A stretch of DNA of 64,000 nt. Origin: Bugulina stolonifera (Eukaryota; Bryozoa; Gymnolaemata; Cheilostomatida; Bugulidae). A program made the translations under genes and the position numbers. Each line of letters opens with the position of its first letter. The first letter of the stretch is position 1. The notes beneath the pieces are model-generated. The model had not been told where the DNA came from. It saw only the letters and a list, made by a program, of their open reading frames with translations, and searched no databases. Of the stretch, positions 23,730 through 34,086 are shown piece by piece. The DNA lies in the NCBI GenBank assembly GCA_935421135.1, contig OW285187.1:31498818-31562817 (forward strand), written 5' to 3'.

Positions 23730-24167
23730 TTAAATGTTCTGCAGACGGTTAGACAGCCAGTCTTGGGACACAAACCAAGGCGTACCAGTTCTGAATATAA
23801 ATTTCTGAAAGAACCCCATAAGTTCAGTCTCACCAATGGCATGTAAATGTAGATGGTCAATCGCATTGAAGGGAGGCCAGTGATAGCCGAACATCTTGTT
23901 GTTTTCACCCTGAAAACCTTGTTGAACTAGCACCAATTCTCCGACTTCATGGAGATGCTTGACCAATTCTAGGTTACTGTTATTAAGTGATTTCACATTT
24001 CCAACATGCATTTTTGGTATTATTAGATAATGGTGCCTTGTTGCTGGTCTGATATCTCGAAACGCTACTACCGTTTCATCTTCATAGATGATGTCGGTGT
24101 TTTCTCCACCCGTTTTCTTCCCTTGGACAATATCACAGAATATGCATTTCACATTATTTACTGCCAT
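23730..24167 (-). CDS. HINT3: HINT3-like histidine-triad hydrolase
   Basis: A single uninterrupted exon encodes 145 aa. The HIT superfamily binds and hydrolyses nucleotide phosphoramidates or adenylates. Visible landmarks are CIFCDI near the N terminus (C8, C11), RPATRHHYLIIPKMHVGNV at 41-58 and the triad H105-L-H107-L-H109. WFVSQDWL near the C terminus resembles the HINT3 tail. Length and order fit HINT3 better than HINT1. The start is the ATG at 24167; the frame continues upstream only through a TTG, and MAVNNVKCIFCDI aligns naturally as an N terminus. It lies 446 bp upstream of the first recognised CD2BP2 exon on the same strand. The intronless state beside intron-rich neighbours suggests retroposition, but that is inference. 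Confidence 0.85.
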   Translation of the reverse strand: MAVNNVKCIFCDIVQGKKTGGENTDIIYEDETVVAFRDIRPATRHHYLIIPKMHVGNVKSLNNSNLELVKHLHEVGELVLVQQGFQGENNKMFGYHWPPFNAIDHLHLHAIGETELMGFFQKFIFRTGTPWFVSQDWLSNRLQNI

Positions 24168-26304
24168 TATGCTGGTAGTCTGGAGCAGCAATTATATTCT
24201 CTCTCCTGATCAGTCTAACCAGTTATGGTGCCAAGGTAAGCTATACACAGGGACATCTGATCACTAGAATATCAATGGAGCTTTTCATTAATTAATAAGT
24301 TACCACCATTGCTACTAGCAACAATAAGTTTACATTTACGTAGCCCTATATAAAAAAATTTGCAAGGAGCCACCACAATATTCCTAGAGTTGCACTGACT
24401 ATGAGTTTAGGCCTACATTTCTAGCCATATAATACATTTCAATTCAATAAGTGTCATGTGATATCCATACTGGCTTTACCAATGCAACTGAAAATGTAAC
24501 AAGGCCTAATGCTCCCATCATACAATGTACATGTATATAAATAAATTATTTATATAATTATTTGTTATAGTGTGTCCTATATCACCGATCATTAGCCGAC
24601 TAGAACAACATGAGTAGGTTCAATATTGACTCTCGCATGAAATAAATTAAAGCAGAAGTAAATTAACCAGTATAGTGGACCAAAATTTCATTTATAAAAA
24701 ATATTGCTAGGTAATATTAGGCCCAAATGCACAATGGCAGACTAGCAAACTAATACAAATTCAAATTCAAATTGCCGTTTTACCAGAAACAATATGACTA
24801 TAATAATGTTGTGTTCCAGCATCATGTACCCTAACTTAATTAACTCCAGATATCATTTATTATTTTATTAATATTATATATATAAGCACTAACTAGATTG
24901 TACCACGTATATTCTCGCAATGCTCTGCATATCCATGCACGAGTTGCCATGGCATAATTATACGAGTAGGCTATATATTTGCAACTACCTAAATACTTGT
25001 TGCTACAATAATGTAAATACCATAATAATTGAACATTATGTCCCTACTGATATTAGGAGCAGTACTTTCCCCACAAAGAGTTTTTGCACTTTTTGGTGGA
25101 TTTTCATATTATGTCCGATTCTGCCCAGAACCGACCTTGGTGCTGGGGCAGAGCTAAATTAGTATAAAAGTAGCTCCCTTTCCGGAGTTTTTTAGTTGCT
25201 TATGGGACTCTAATATAGTAAAATTTCTTGCTATATAAATTGCATTAGTCTCTTTTGTTGTTTACTGCTAACATAGAAGCACAAGCTTTTTCTACTAGAA
25301 CACGGGTTCTTAGTCCAGTCTCAAGTCCATGAGGTCCAACAGCATAACTGCCGTCCCACCTTGTTACGCCTGGTAATGTTGGTCCTTATGTAATAGCAGT
25401 TGCATCACACATTACTCAGGTTATTAAATTGATATCATGCCCGACTAGTAGCTAGTAGTCAGCACTGGCCACGGCACTCTATTACGCTTGTTGATGGTGG
25501 TCCCTACTCTTCAGTAGACAGCCCCTGCATAATCTCATCGGTGCCCCTAAAGCTTACTGACTGCCTGGCTGATTGTGATTGCACTTTATCTAGTTGTCCC
25601 TTCTGGTATGTTGTGACGATTACGCCCAGCTACCCAGCCAGACACAACAACATAATTATCACTAATAATAACCTATATAATTCCAATTTGATTCTACAAA
25701 TTTTCTACTCACTAGTCAAAGTTATAGTTATTTATAACATATCACTGTGGCTCTCATGGAAATAAAATTGTCATTTCGCAGTTAACACCAATAAGAATAG
25801 GCCTATTGCTATTCAATCACTGGTCGACCAATGAAATGTCACACCAATTCAAATTTTATAGTAAATAATATAATTAATTATATTAATTATAATAATTATT
25901 ATATTTAATTTATATTAATATCAAATATAAATGTTATGTTTATGTTATTTTATAATTTAATAAAATAATTTATTTTTAATCTAAACTTTTTTATAACTTA
26001 ATAAAATTAAAAATATAATTTATTTTAAAGTAATCATAATTATCAATATAAATAATTATAATAAAATATTAATATATAAAAAAATAATCAAATGAAATTT
26101 CCATTTAAGGATCCAATCATCCATTCATTGTATGGTCAGACTTCAGAGTGCCTCGGTTTCAGTACTAAGTAAAAATACAGAATAATATAACAGTACTATA
26201 CCTTTTCCTCAAAAGTTACTTGCTTTTGCTGTGACATTTATGATCTTCTAAACACAACAATTATTAATATTTATATTAATATACACTATCTTCTAATCTT
26301 TGCA
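24168..26304. other. AT-rich intergenic stretch without a gene
   Basis: No exon could be supported on either strand. The initiating exon of CD2BP2 could lie just upstream of HINT3 here, but I could not identify it. The last part, 25856-26095, is almost pure A+T (TTAATATAAT-type). The region ends at the target duplication of the P-like transposon. Confidence 0.5.
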
Positions 26305-26312
26305 GGAATTAC

Positions 26313-26412
26313 CATAGAGGTAGGATAGAGCCAGTACTCGACCGCTATTACCATTACGATCGTGAAGCCGGTCTGGCCCCACTTCTTTGCTTTAGACGCA
26401 GTTCCGGTTTGC
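26313..26412 (+). repeat. Left terminal inverted repeat of the P-like transposon
   Basis: The outer 26 bp are identical to the inverted right end. After a diverged spacer of about 39 bp, an inner 35-bp block (26378-26412), CCCACTTCTTTGCTTTAGAC onward, matches the right inner block with three mismatches. This outer-plus-inner arrangement recalls the terminal and subterminal repeats of P elements. Confidence 0.8.
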
Positions 26413-26919
26413 TACTAAATCCATTGTAACAATACGAAATCGATAACGTTTGCTCAACAAAATCACATATTTTGTGGCTATCAGTACTCTGCAAGTTAAA
26501 AAATATCTATGATACATTAAAAATACAACTTCTGATATAATTGAAATTAATGAGAAGTCAACTACATATGCATTATATCTATTATTGCACTGTATTGTAT
26601 TTTTGTTTTATCATCTGCAGTGCAGAATTATGGATGGTAAATCATATGACTATCATAACCAGACAAATATATATATGCAAACAAGATTGAAAGTTAGCAA
26701 AAATGTTATAGACATAGCAATAAAAGAATTAAATAACAAAAAAATAAGAAATTTATGATACACTTATTGTAAAATTATGTTACAGGTATTGAAATGAAGC
26801 AAAAGTTCAATGTTTCAAATGTCTATTCATCGGTCGAGAATCGAAATACACTGTATAAACACCTGCTCACATCAAACCAGAATCTGCTTTACTAAATCAG
26901 TAGCATAAGTGAGGCCACC

Positions 26920-27285
26920 TCTGTTTTTGGCCTTCATCATCCTACGACATACAAATGATCACCAAAGCCACCTGCACACTTACGCACTGCCGTGTAGAGT
27001 TCTTGCAATTTTTCCTGAAATATCCAAGAATATTCAGTGGGTGAGTGTTACAAGTTTGTAGCGATGTTAAGCAGAAGGTATTGAAGCTTTTCACTTGCAC
27101 CACCGTAAAGAAAATAAACCAGAGCTGGAGTCACAGTCAGCTGAATTGGCTACATTTAAAGTGGACACTGACCGCTTCATCAACAGCTTCCTTGGATCTG
27201 CCCTAAAGCCTGTAGCAGTTGGGTTGTTGTTATGCTCTCCCATTCTATGAATCCTGCTAAACAAAGTCTTGAGAAACTCTGAAAG
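26920..27285 (-). pseudogene. P-type transposase C-terminal remnants
   Basis: Two minus-strand fragments. One (about 27091-27285) reads KTLFSRIHRMGEHNNNPTAT and then FRADPRKLLMKRSVSTLN, where NPT-x(3)-F-x(3)-RKLL recalls the conserved C-terminal motif of P/THAP9 transposases. The other (about 26930-27008) follows an acceptor-like CAG and reads EKLQELYTAVRKCAGGFGDH before a stop. The join between them is not in a clean frame. Family assignment is from memory of the motif, supported by the TIRs and the THAP block. Confidence 0.5.
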
Positions 27286-27692
27286 TAACAGAATAAGTAG
27301 CATCTGATCTGTATCAATAAAATATCAAAAATTATTCAAAACTTAGGAAACTCCCACGCAACGCACCTTTACACTGAATGTTATATATATATTATATTTA
27401 TATATATTATGATAACATACATGTATATAGGTATGTTTATACATTGTACCTTTGTACATATATATTACATGGACACGTGCGTGTGGATGATATAGCCTAT
27501 TCCATCAAATATTATGGTAACACTGAAATTATTATCTTCCAAGATAAAATGCTATAAAAAGAGACATTAATTCCAATACCAACCTAGATTACTACCATAT
27601 GAATAATCTACATTCACGCTGACATCTGCTACTGAATCTTTAGGGTTAAGTGACAATACTATACTGGACATCTGCTGAACTGTCAGTTTGAG

Positions 27693-27948
27693 GACTGTGC
27701 TGCTATTTGAAAATGACGTTTCCAAAGTGGACAGTTCAGCACTGGACAGTTCGAAATGCCTAAGCCCAAACCACCAGACTTTAACTAATTTTTAATATTT
27801 TTTTTATTAATTTAATAAGTTAAAATGAACTTTCTGCAAGTTTTGTTCTTCTAAATGTATTCTACACAGTTTCGAACTGTCCTGTTTCTAACTGTCCAGC
27901 TGTGAAAAGTCCTGTTTCGAACTGTCTTTTTCTAAATGTCTCTTTACT
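27693..27948. mobile_element. Mutator-like MITE, copy 3, nested in the P-like transposon
   Basis: About 256 bp with the same TIR boxes (GGACAGTTCGAAA and inverses) and core as copies 1 and 2, flanked by an exact 9-bp duplication CAGTTTGAG at 27684-27692 and 27949-27957. Its left tip GACTGTGCTGCTATTTGAAAA resembles copy 1's GAATGTGCAACTGTTCGAAAA, which fixes the element boundary. Its position inside the P-like element shows it inserted later. Confidence 0.78.
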
Positions 27949-28269
27949 CAGTTTGAGCACTCGTCTGCCTTTTTTCTTGGACTAAAACTACAAAGGATCA
28001 AATATTTATAGCGTATTGAAATTTGTACAAAAATATTGGCGATTGTAGCCACAAGCTACATAGCCTACTTTGTCAACCACCCTGTCAACATCATTGCACT
28101 TGGGGTTCAAGCATTCAATATTTGGTTCGGAAAGGGAAACAAACATACAATTGATTAGTGAACAAACTAGAATCCCAAACAAAACTAGGATTTAAACCTG
28201 GTGCTTTACCTGCAAATGGCTAGGGAAGTCCAAATACAGAAAGCATAACACCTTGCTTGAGACACTTCT

Positions 28270-28395
28270 AGCTTCCAACGAACGTTATGAAGCTCTCTAG
28301 CTCGAAGTGATCGGAGCACAGTCTTGAGTATAAATGGTTAGTGTGAAATCTAGACGTCTCAATGCTCTGACTCATTTATCCAAGAGTTTAGAGTT
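28270..28395 (-). pseudogene. THAP zinc-finger remnant of the P-like transposase
   Basis: The minus strand reads RFHTNHLYSRLCSDHFELES then F, matching the end of a THAP (C2CH) DNA-binding domain with its C-x2-H. Just upstream, in a neighbouring frame, SWINESEH corresponds to the tryptophan-containing part, so at least one frameshift separates them. The first C-x-C pair was not found. It lies at the 5' end of the putative transposase, where P transposases carry THAP. Confidence 0.55.
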
Positions 28396-28959
28396 GCATA
28401 AAAAACCTTTGAAATATGAACAGGAAAGGCGTTAATAACATTATTACACAATTATTTCAACGTAATATCATACATCAGCACACATTAATGTATAATACAA
28501 TAATAAGATAATTACTGTGGCAATGTATATAGGGCCTATAAATTTATTTACAACAGCGCATAACATGAGAATGACGCTAAACATATTCTTGATAATGAAC
28601 TATAAGAATGAATATCTATAATATGATCAGTATGATTTATGATGTTAACGTATTATGTCTTGTTTTTTATAACCAAATAAAAACAAGTGCATGCCTGAAA
28701 GTTTCACAAGTCCTTTTGTCAACTACTATTAAAATTTTTTCCCACTATTACTGGTTGTTTTGGTAGTTGGTGGTGATAGTAGTTTAATAATTCCAACCTC
28801 TCTATTTAGATCATCACTAGCTAGCAATTAAATCCACCCCTACTACAAATACTATAAAAAATAACAATAATAATAATGTGAACAACGCTATTGTCATTTA
28901 ATTTTCCATTTATTTTTATAAAATTGGTTGATAATAATTATAACAAATAATAGCTATAA

Positions 28960-29095
28960 CAATAATATAATATATTATAATATATAATATTATTATTATC
29001 ATTATGATTATAATATTATATATTATAATATATAATATAATAATAATAATTTTTATTATATTATTAATTATAATTATAAATTTAAAATTAATAAC
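28960..29095. repeat. AT-only palindromic tract inside the P-like transposon
   Basis: Nearly pure A/T sequence of ATTATAATATATAATA type in both orientations, able to fold on itself. It lies between the THAP remnant and the right terminal repeat. Confidence 0.6.
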
Positions 29096-29548
29096 AGAAA
29101 ACCTATAGGGCCGGCCAGAATACTAAGAAAAGTTTTGAGTCTCCCAGGTTAGTTGTTCAAATCCGAGACCGAAAAAAACTTAAACCAGCTTAACAACATG
29201 CTGTGCATACTACCAATAGTACCACAAATGAATTATTATAATTATTATTTATTAGTTGCAATAACAGGAGTGGTGGTAGTAGTTCGTAGTAATGTAATTC
29301 TTATTATTTCAAAAAAATCAAAAAATATACGTTTGGGACGTCAGGGGATAGCAAACCATAGCACCAGCTAACAAATTTTAAACTGTAAAGTAATAGCTTA
29401 CGTGTGAAATGACTTGTCACGAGTCCTGGATGAGTTATTACTGCACAAAACTTTGGCATAACTAATTACATTCACGTGCAAAAATGCAAACCGGAACTTT
29501 GTCTAAAGCAAAAAAGTGGGCCCTTACGGCGTCACTGGCTTTCTATAT

Positions 29549-29574
29549 AGTACTGGCTCTATCCTACCTCTATG
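29549..29574 (-). repeat. Right terminal inverted repeat of the P-like transposon (outer block)
   Basis: Exact inverted copy of 26313-26338, followed immediately by the duplication GGAATTAC at 29575-29582. The inner repeat block of this end is at 29486-29520. Confidence 0.82.
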
Positions 29575-29582
29575 GGAATTAC

Positions 29583-30219
29583 CAAATCAAAATTCTATGA
29601 CCTTGACACGATTCTTTGGGATCTGTAGTGCTCGTGCTTTATTTAACATATTTCTATATATATATGGTATTTAGAGATCTTTTCGTTAAAGACTTTTTGA
29701 CACTATTCAAAACTAGATATTGCTGGTTACCTATTTCATAGCTCTGATTTATTGCGGGTTAATCAATACGTACCGTAAAACGTTAAATAGTCTTTGCGAC
29801 GATGCTGTCAATATGTACAATCTCTATACCTACACTAACCGTCAAAATGGAAAGTCTCAAAAGGCCGTTGATTGGCTGCTTAAAAAAATTTAAAAATTAG
29901 CCATGCAGTGCATTTCAAACGTACTCCCATCCACTGCCCTCAGAGGGCTTTAAGTTTTATCCTATTATCCTTCCATCACACTTGAACAAACAGTGCGGAA
30001 AAGGTTGATATAGCGCTTTTTGAGAGTCTCAATTTGATTGGAGACGTGAGGAATAACATAGTAAGTTAGTGAAGTATTTATTATAATTATTATTATTAAA
30101 TTATAATTATTTTATAAAAATAAAATTTATAGTATACGTATTTTAATTTTTATTTAATATTTTTATTTATATTAATAAATATTTATCTAATCTTTTTTTT
30201 CTTATTTCTAGTAAGTTTC
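29583..30219. other. Intergenic sequence between the two transposon relics
   Basis: Nothing coding seen. A roughly 150-bp AT-only block (30070-30190) ends in TTTTTTTTCTTATTTCTAG directly before the reverse-transcriptase fragment, so the retroelement's 5' truncation point is probably here. Confidence 0.4.
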
Positions 30220-31011
30220 TATTTCTACACAGATGACGATGCTATACATTTCCAGAACAATATTGATGCCATACACAAATGGTCTGTTGATTGGAAAATG
30301 CCATTCAATGACAAGAAATGTAAAGTCATAGCCTTCGGGAACCAAAATAGTAGACCAACATACAAGCTAGGTGAAACTGTGATGGAATGGGTTGACAAAA
30401 CGACATACCTCGGTGTGGTCATGCAGTCAAACCTTAAATTTGACCAACATATGGCGCTCAAGAAAGAAAAGGCCTCCAGAACTCTGGGAGCTATCAAGCA
30501 CATTCTGCATGGAGCCCCTAAAGAAGGTCGGTTACTAGCTTACACTAGCCTGTGTCGCCCAATATTGGAATATGCGGACACCGTGTGGGACCCGACCTTA
30601 GCCAAAGACATTGAGTCACTCGAAATGATACAGCACAGGGCTGTTAGGTTTATTGCCAGATTGAGGGGGCGAGAGAGTGTCACTGAGGCATGCTCCGAAC
30701 TTGGTCTACAGCCCCTCAAACAAAGGCGTAGGAACCACAGGCTAGCTCTCCTTATGAAAATCCTGCAGGAAGAAGAACGCCACTCAGCGCTTTCGTTGGC
30801 ATATGATGAGATTACCAGAGACCGCAAAAGTATGACGATGACCACCAGATCGGCTGCCCGTGGCGAGTTGACATCGGTCTCCGCGACCTCACAGATATAC
30901 CATGGTAGTTTCCTACCGAGAACCATAAGAGACACCAGAGTGAACACAACCGTGACAAGCAGAACGCAGCATTTACCTGTAACAGAGGGCTGTAGTCCAA
31001 CCCCCCTGTAA
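30220..31011 (+). pseudogene. 5'-truncated non-LTR retrotransposon reverse transcriptase fragment
   Basis: An open frame of about 264 codons with the C-terminal half of a CR1/Jockey-type reverse transcriptase: FYTDDDA stands where the catalytic Y/F-A-DD box is expected, followed by HKWSVDWKMPFNDKKCKV, TTYLGVVMQSNLKFDQH and PILEYADTVWDPTLAKDIE, then a basic C-terminal region with no recognisable further domain, ending at TAA 31009-31011. The endonuclease and N-terminal fingers are absent, as in ordinary 5' truncation. The first catalytic residue pair is altered (TDDD). The intact frame suggests a fairly recent insertion. GC content is clearly higher than in surrounding DNA. Confidence 0.78.
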
Positions 31012-32120
31012 AGGAGGACTACCGTAGCACCATCAACTACTAATCAACAGCAGATTGCTGTAACCCCTGTAGCCAAACACATTGCACACTGTTAGCCAAA
31101 TGAGGCACTCCTTTATACACTTAGTGTTCCTGAGTGTCCGATGACGTCAAAGGTATTCAAAGGTATTATCTAATACAAAATAATATATTTATATAAATAT
31201 AATTATAATATGATATAATTTAATATAGTATGATATTATTTGATAATATAATATCATAATTCATAATGATAATGATAATAAATAGCTTAAAATGTTCTAT
31301 CGACGACAAGACAAGTGAGTTATGAGTAGGCCAAGTCCAATCCTATATATATATCGCATAACATACATTGAATGTTCTAACTACTATAGCCTAGCCTACT
31401 GTTATAATTATTTTATATTGTATATATATTATAAAATTACGTGTAGGCATATTATATTTTAGGCGTCTAATATATACATTAATTTATTTCATATATTTAT
31501 ATTATTTTACATAGGCCCAATCTATGGCACTGACAATGTGCTTAACTCTGCATTATCATTATGACTGGAAATGATGGCTGTACCCTGGTGCCAGTTGGAT
31601 GTGCCAGTAAACCATGGTCACAGTAGTAAGGCTCATTGTGTATTTTTAAGTTGATGGAGTTACTGATCATGGTTGCCTACTTTCAACCAGAGTTGTCTTC
31701 CATTAGTTTGTAATACCAGCAGCCTATGCCTACTGACTAGCTAATAAAATACAGATGCTGTTGTAGTGGTGAGCGTAGGCTCTGAACCTAATTACGTGTA
31801 TCTGATATCTAATACCTGACACCGCATACAGGTGATATTATTATTAACTAGTAATAATTTACCTTGCACCTACTGTGTCTTTTGTGTGTTCCTGACCAAA
31901 AGAGTTTTTCTATTAATTGCAGTTATAAAGTAAATCTGAAGTAACATTGCTTGTACATGTGTTTGTTTATATAATGTACATGTATGTTATCATGTCTAAG
32001 CAAGAGCACCTAATTCATACCAAAGGCTACATGTTAATGGTGTAATGCATTTGATGTTTTATCATGAACTATTAGTTTTTTACATTCTTTTGTATGATGA
32101 GCTGTATTATCATTGTAGGT
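31012..32120. other. Intergenic: probable retroelement 3' end, then AT-rich DNA
   Basis: The first hundred bases after the RT stop may be the element's 3' UTR. 31150-31500 is AT-only sequence of TATAATATAA type. No exon supported. The last part is probably CENP-A promoter or 5' UTR, since an acceptor-like TTGTAG precedes its ATG by three bases. Confidence 0.45.
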
Positions 32121-33490
32121 ATGGTACGATCCAAAAGTTCCCCCAGGTCTGGTTCATCAAGGGGGAGAAGTACCAAAGGTAAAAAAACAGCAGGTATGAA
32201 AATTATTCACCAGATTTTTTACTAGGTTTTGGATGTATCGTGACATTTAGAAGTGTAATGCTGTAAATCATAACTTTAAAATGTTTCCAGGTATTCTTGC
32301 TAGGAGATTATGCATGCTTGCATGCAATAATTTTTGTAGCTGCAGTTGGGTCATTTTTCAATTGCACAAGTTATTCCTGAAAGTCAGTTTAGAATTTGGT
32401 GCCACCAATTCTCTTTTCCAATGTACATTATATTTTGGTGTTAGTTTCATTACTGTGCTAATAAGTGATATAGAACACATGGAATGATGTGATGTCACAG
32501 AATAGTGTCTTTTATGCCCATTCTCGGTTGATTGTTTAAATTCAACTTCATATAAAGGAGAGCCAAGGCAAGACAACTCCAATTATTCTAGCCACTCTTA
32601 TGGAGTGATGGGGGTGGGGGAGTCGATGTGTGACAAAATGATACATTCTCTCTCTTCGAAGTTATAAGTCAGACAGGAATGTGTGTAGTGAAAGGGTGGT
32701 TGCTTCAACTACTAATAGTATCGTTTAGATGTGTATATTAATGGTATGTAATGTGTTTTGTAGCACCAGAAAAACAGCGACGGCGTTATCGCCCTGGCAC
32801 AAATGCACTCAGAGAGATACGAAAATATCAAAAAAGTACGGAGCTCCTTCTCCGAAAACTACCATTCTCCCGCTTGGTATGTGCTTTCAACAACTTTTAT
32901 TATATGTGATAATTCCATTCTGCTTCTTGCCATGCAACTAATGTATCTAAACCTGAATCCTTGTTGCTGAAGGCTAGTGATTCTGGGTCTTCAGTGGATG
33001 GTCAAGCCATTTCAGTATTGAAAATTATATACCCAAAAATTTGGTAGGTATTTTGACAAATTGTTATTGATGTTTGACTATAGGTCAGAGAGATAGCCTC
33101 GAGGATGGGACGATTAGAAATAAGATGGGCTTTAAGTGCATTGGCTGCACTGCAGGAGGTATGTTGGAAATTTAATGCAGAGTGTTGGTTATTATAAATG
33201 TGGTGTAGAGCCTTTACAAAGCACCAATAGAAAATATGGTTGCTGTAAGGAGCAGATAATTCCTATGTTGCACTGAATGGCAAAAGGCTGATATTTTCTT
33301 CTCATTGCAGTGATAGTAGTGTGGACAACTCTTATTTACTGCATTCTGGTTGGTATTGCAGGCTACTGAGGCATACTTGGTTGGGTTATTTCAAGATGCT
33401 AATCTATGCACAACTCATGCTAAACGTGTAACAATCATGGTAAAAGATATCCAGTTGGCAAGAAGAATAAGAGGGGAACACAACCTCTAG
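32121..33490 (+). CDS. CENPA: Centromeric histone H3 variant (CENP-A)
   Basis: Four exons, 32121-32193, 32764-32876, 33084-33158 and 33362-33490, join in frame to 129 aa. The histone fold is obvious: [73 protein letters not shown]. Features that separate it from replication H3 are a short unrelated Arg/Ser-rich N tail ([16 protein letters not shown]), one extra residue in loop 1 ([20 protein letters not shown] against the H3 spacing), a tryptophan (W77) where CENP-A has its loop-1 Trp, PFSRL instead of PFQRL, and introns. It would replace H3 in centromeric nucleosomes and specify the kinetochore. The assignment rests on loop-1 length and Trp; an unusual H3-like variant is the alternative. Confidence 0.85.
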
Positions 33491-34086
33491 CACCAAGTTT
33501 TATATATGCATTATAACCCTTCCATTGCCTGCATTTTATCATTTGTACATAGTTTTAGAGCTATATTTATATTTATGACAAGTAGACTTGTACATAGCAC
33601 ACATTTCTGTAGTAAGGATATATTTTATGTTTCAAGGGACAAGTGGAATACAGTCCATGTTTTTATATTATAATGTAGTCTTACTTAGCTTTTATTAATG
33701 AGAGCTGAATTGACTTAGTACAGTACATTAGGTGTGTGTACTGATAATACCTACATGTACATTGCAATGATATGTATGGAAATACGAATGAAAAATAGCT
33801 TAGCTGCAGATTTAACAAACTGGTTAAAATATTGGGTGTATCAGTGGAATTATCCTTAAGTAGATAAGAACATGGTGGAAAAATCACCAATAAAAGTTTT
33901 GAATATAAAAAATAGTAACAAGGATGATCTTTCAAACCTAATTTGCATCATATGGAATATTCTAACTGCCAATCACAAATAATACATACCATCAAGTTTA
34001 ATTTTCCATAATAATTATAACAGAATATTTCAAAATTGCTCCAAATAAGTTAGAAATTATAATAGTTGTAGCTAGCTAAAGGCTTC
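33491..34086. other. Convergent intergenic space between CENP-A and CLINT1
   Basis: Contains the 3' UTRs of both genes. A canonical AATAAA on the plus strand near 33890 could end CENP-A. No other exon seen. Confidence 0.45.

Larger units (their letters stand above)
26313..29574 (-). mobile_element. Decayed P-element/THAP9-type DNA transposon
   Basis: A 3262-bp segment with identical 26-bp termini, CATAGAGGTAGGATAGAGCC plus AGTACT, at 26313-26338 and inverted at 29549-29574. It is flanked by an 8-bp direct repeat GGAATTAC at 26305-26312 and 29575-29582. A second inverted pair of 35 bp lies inside each end (26378-26412 and 29486-29520). The inside is AT-rich and non-coding except for two minus-strand remnants: a THAP-like block (SRLCSDHF) near 28270-28390 and, downstream in the same orientation, HNNNPTATGFRADPRKLL near 27150-27240. 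An N-terminal THAP domain, an 8-bp duplication and CA-starting termini are P-superfamily traits. Stops and frameshifts make it non-autonomous. A MITE is nested at 27693-27948. Confidence 0.75.

Noticed and set aside
23543..23908. 121-codon minus-strand frame overlapping HINT3
   Set aside because: Out of frame with HINT3, which carries the clear histidine triad, and extends into its 3' UTR.
28270..28395. THAP block as part of a host THAP gene
   Set aside because: It lies between matched transposon ends with a target duplication, is frameshifted, and has no joinable exons.
29100..29175. Second tRNA-like SINE head (GTTCAAATCC)
   Set aside because: Only the B-box-like motif is present; no A box at the right distance and no stem.
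30540..30947. 135-codon minus-strand frame
   Set aside because: Antisense shadow of the reverse-transcriptase frame.
32121..33490. Annotation as ordinary histone H3 or H3.3
   Set aside because: Loop 1 is one residue longer with a CENP-A-type Trp, and the N tail is unrelated to the strongly conserved H3 tail.
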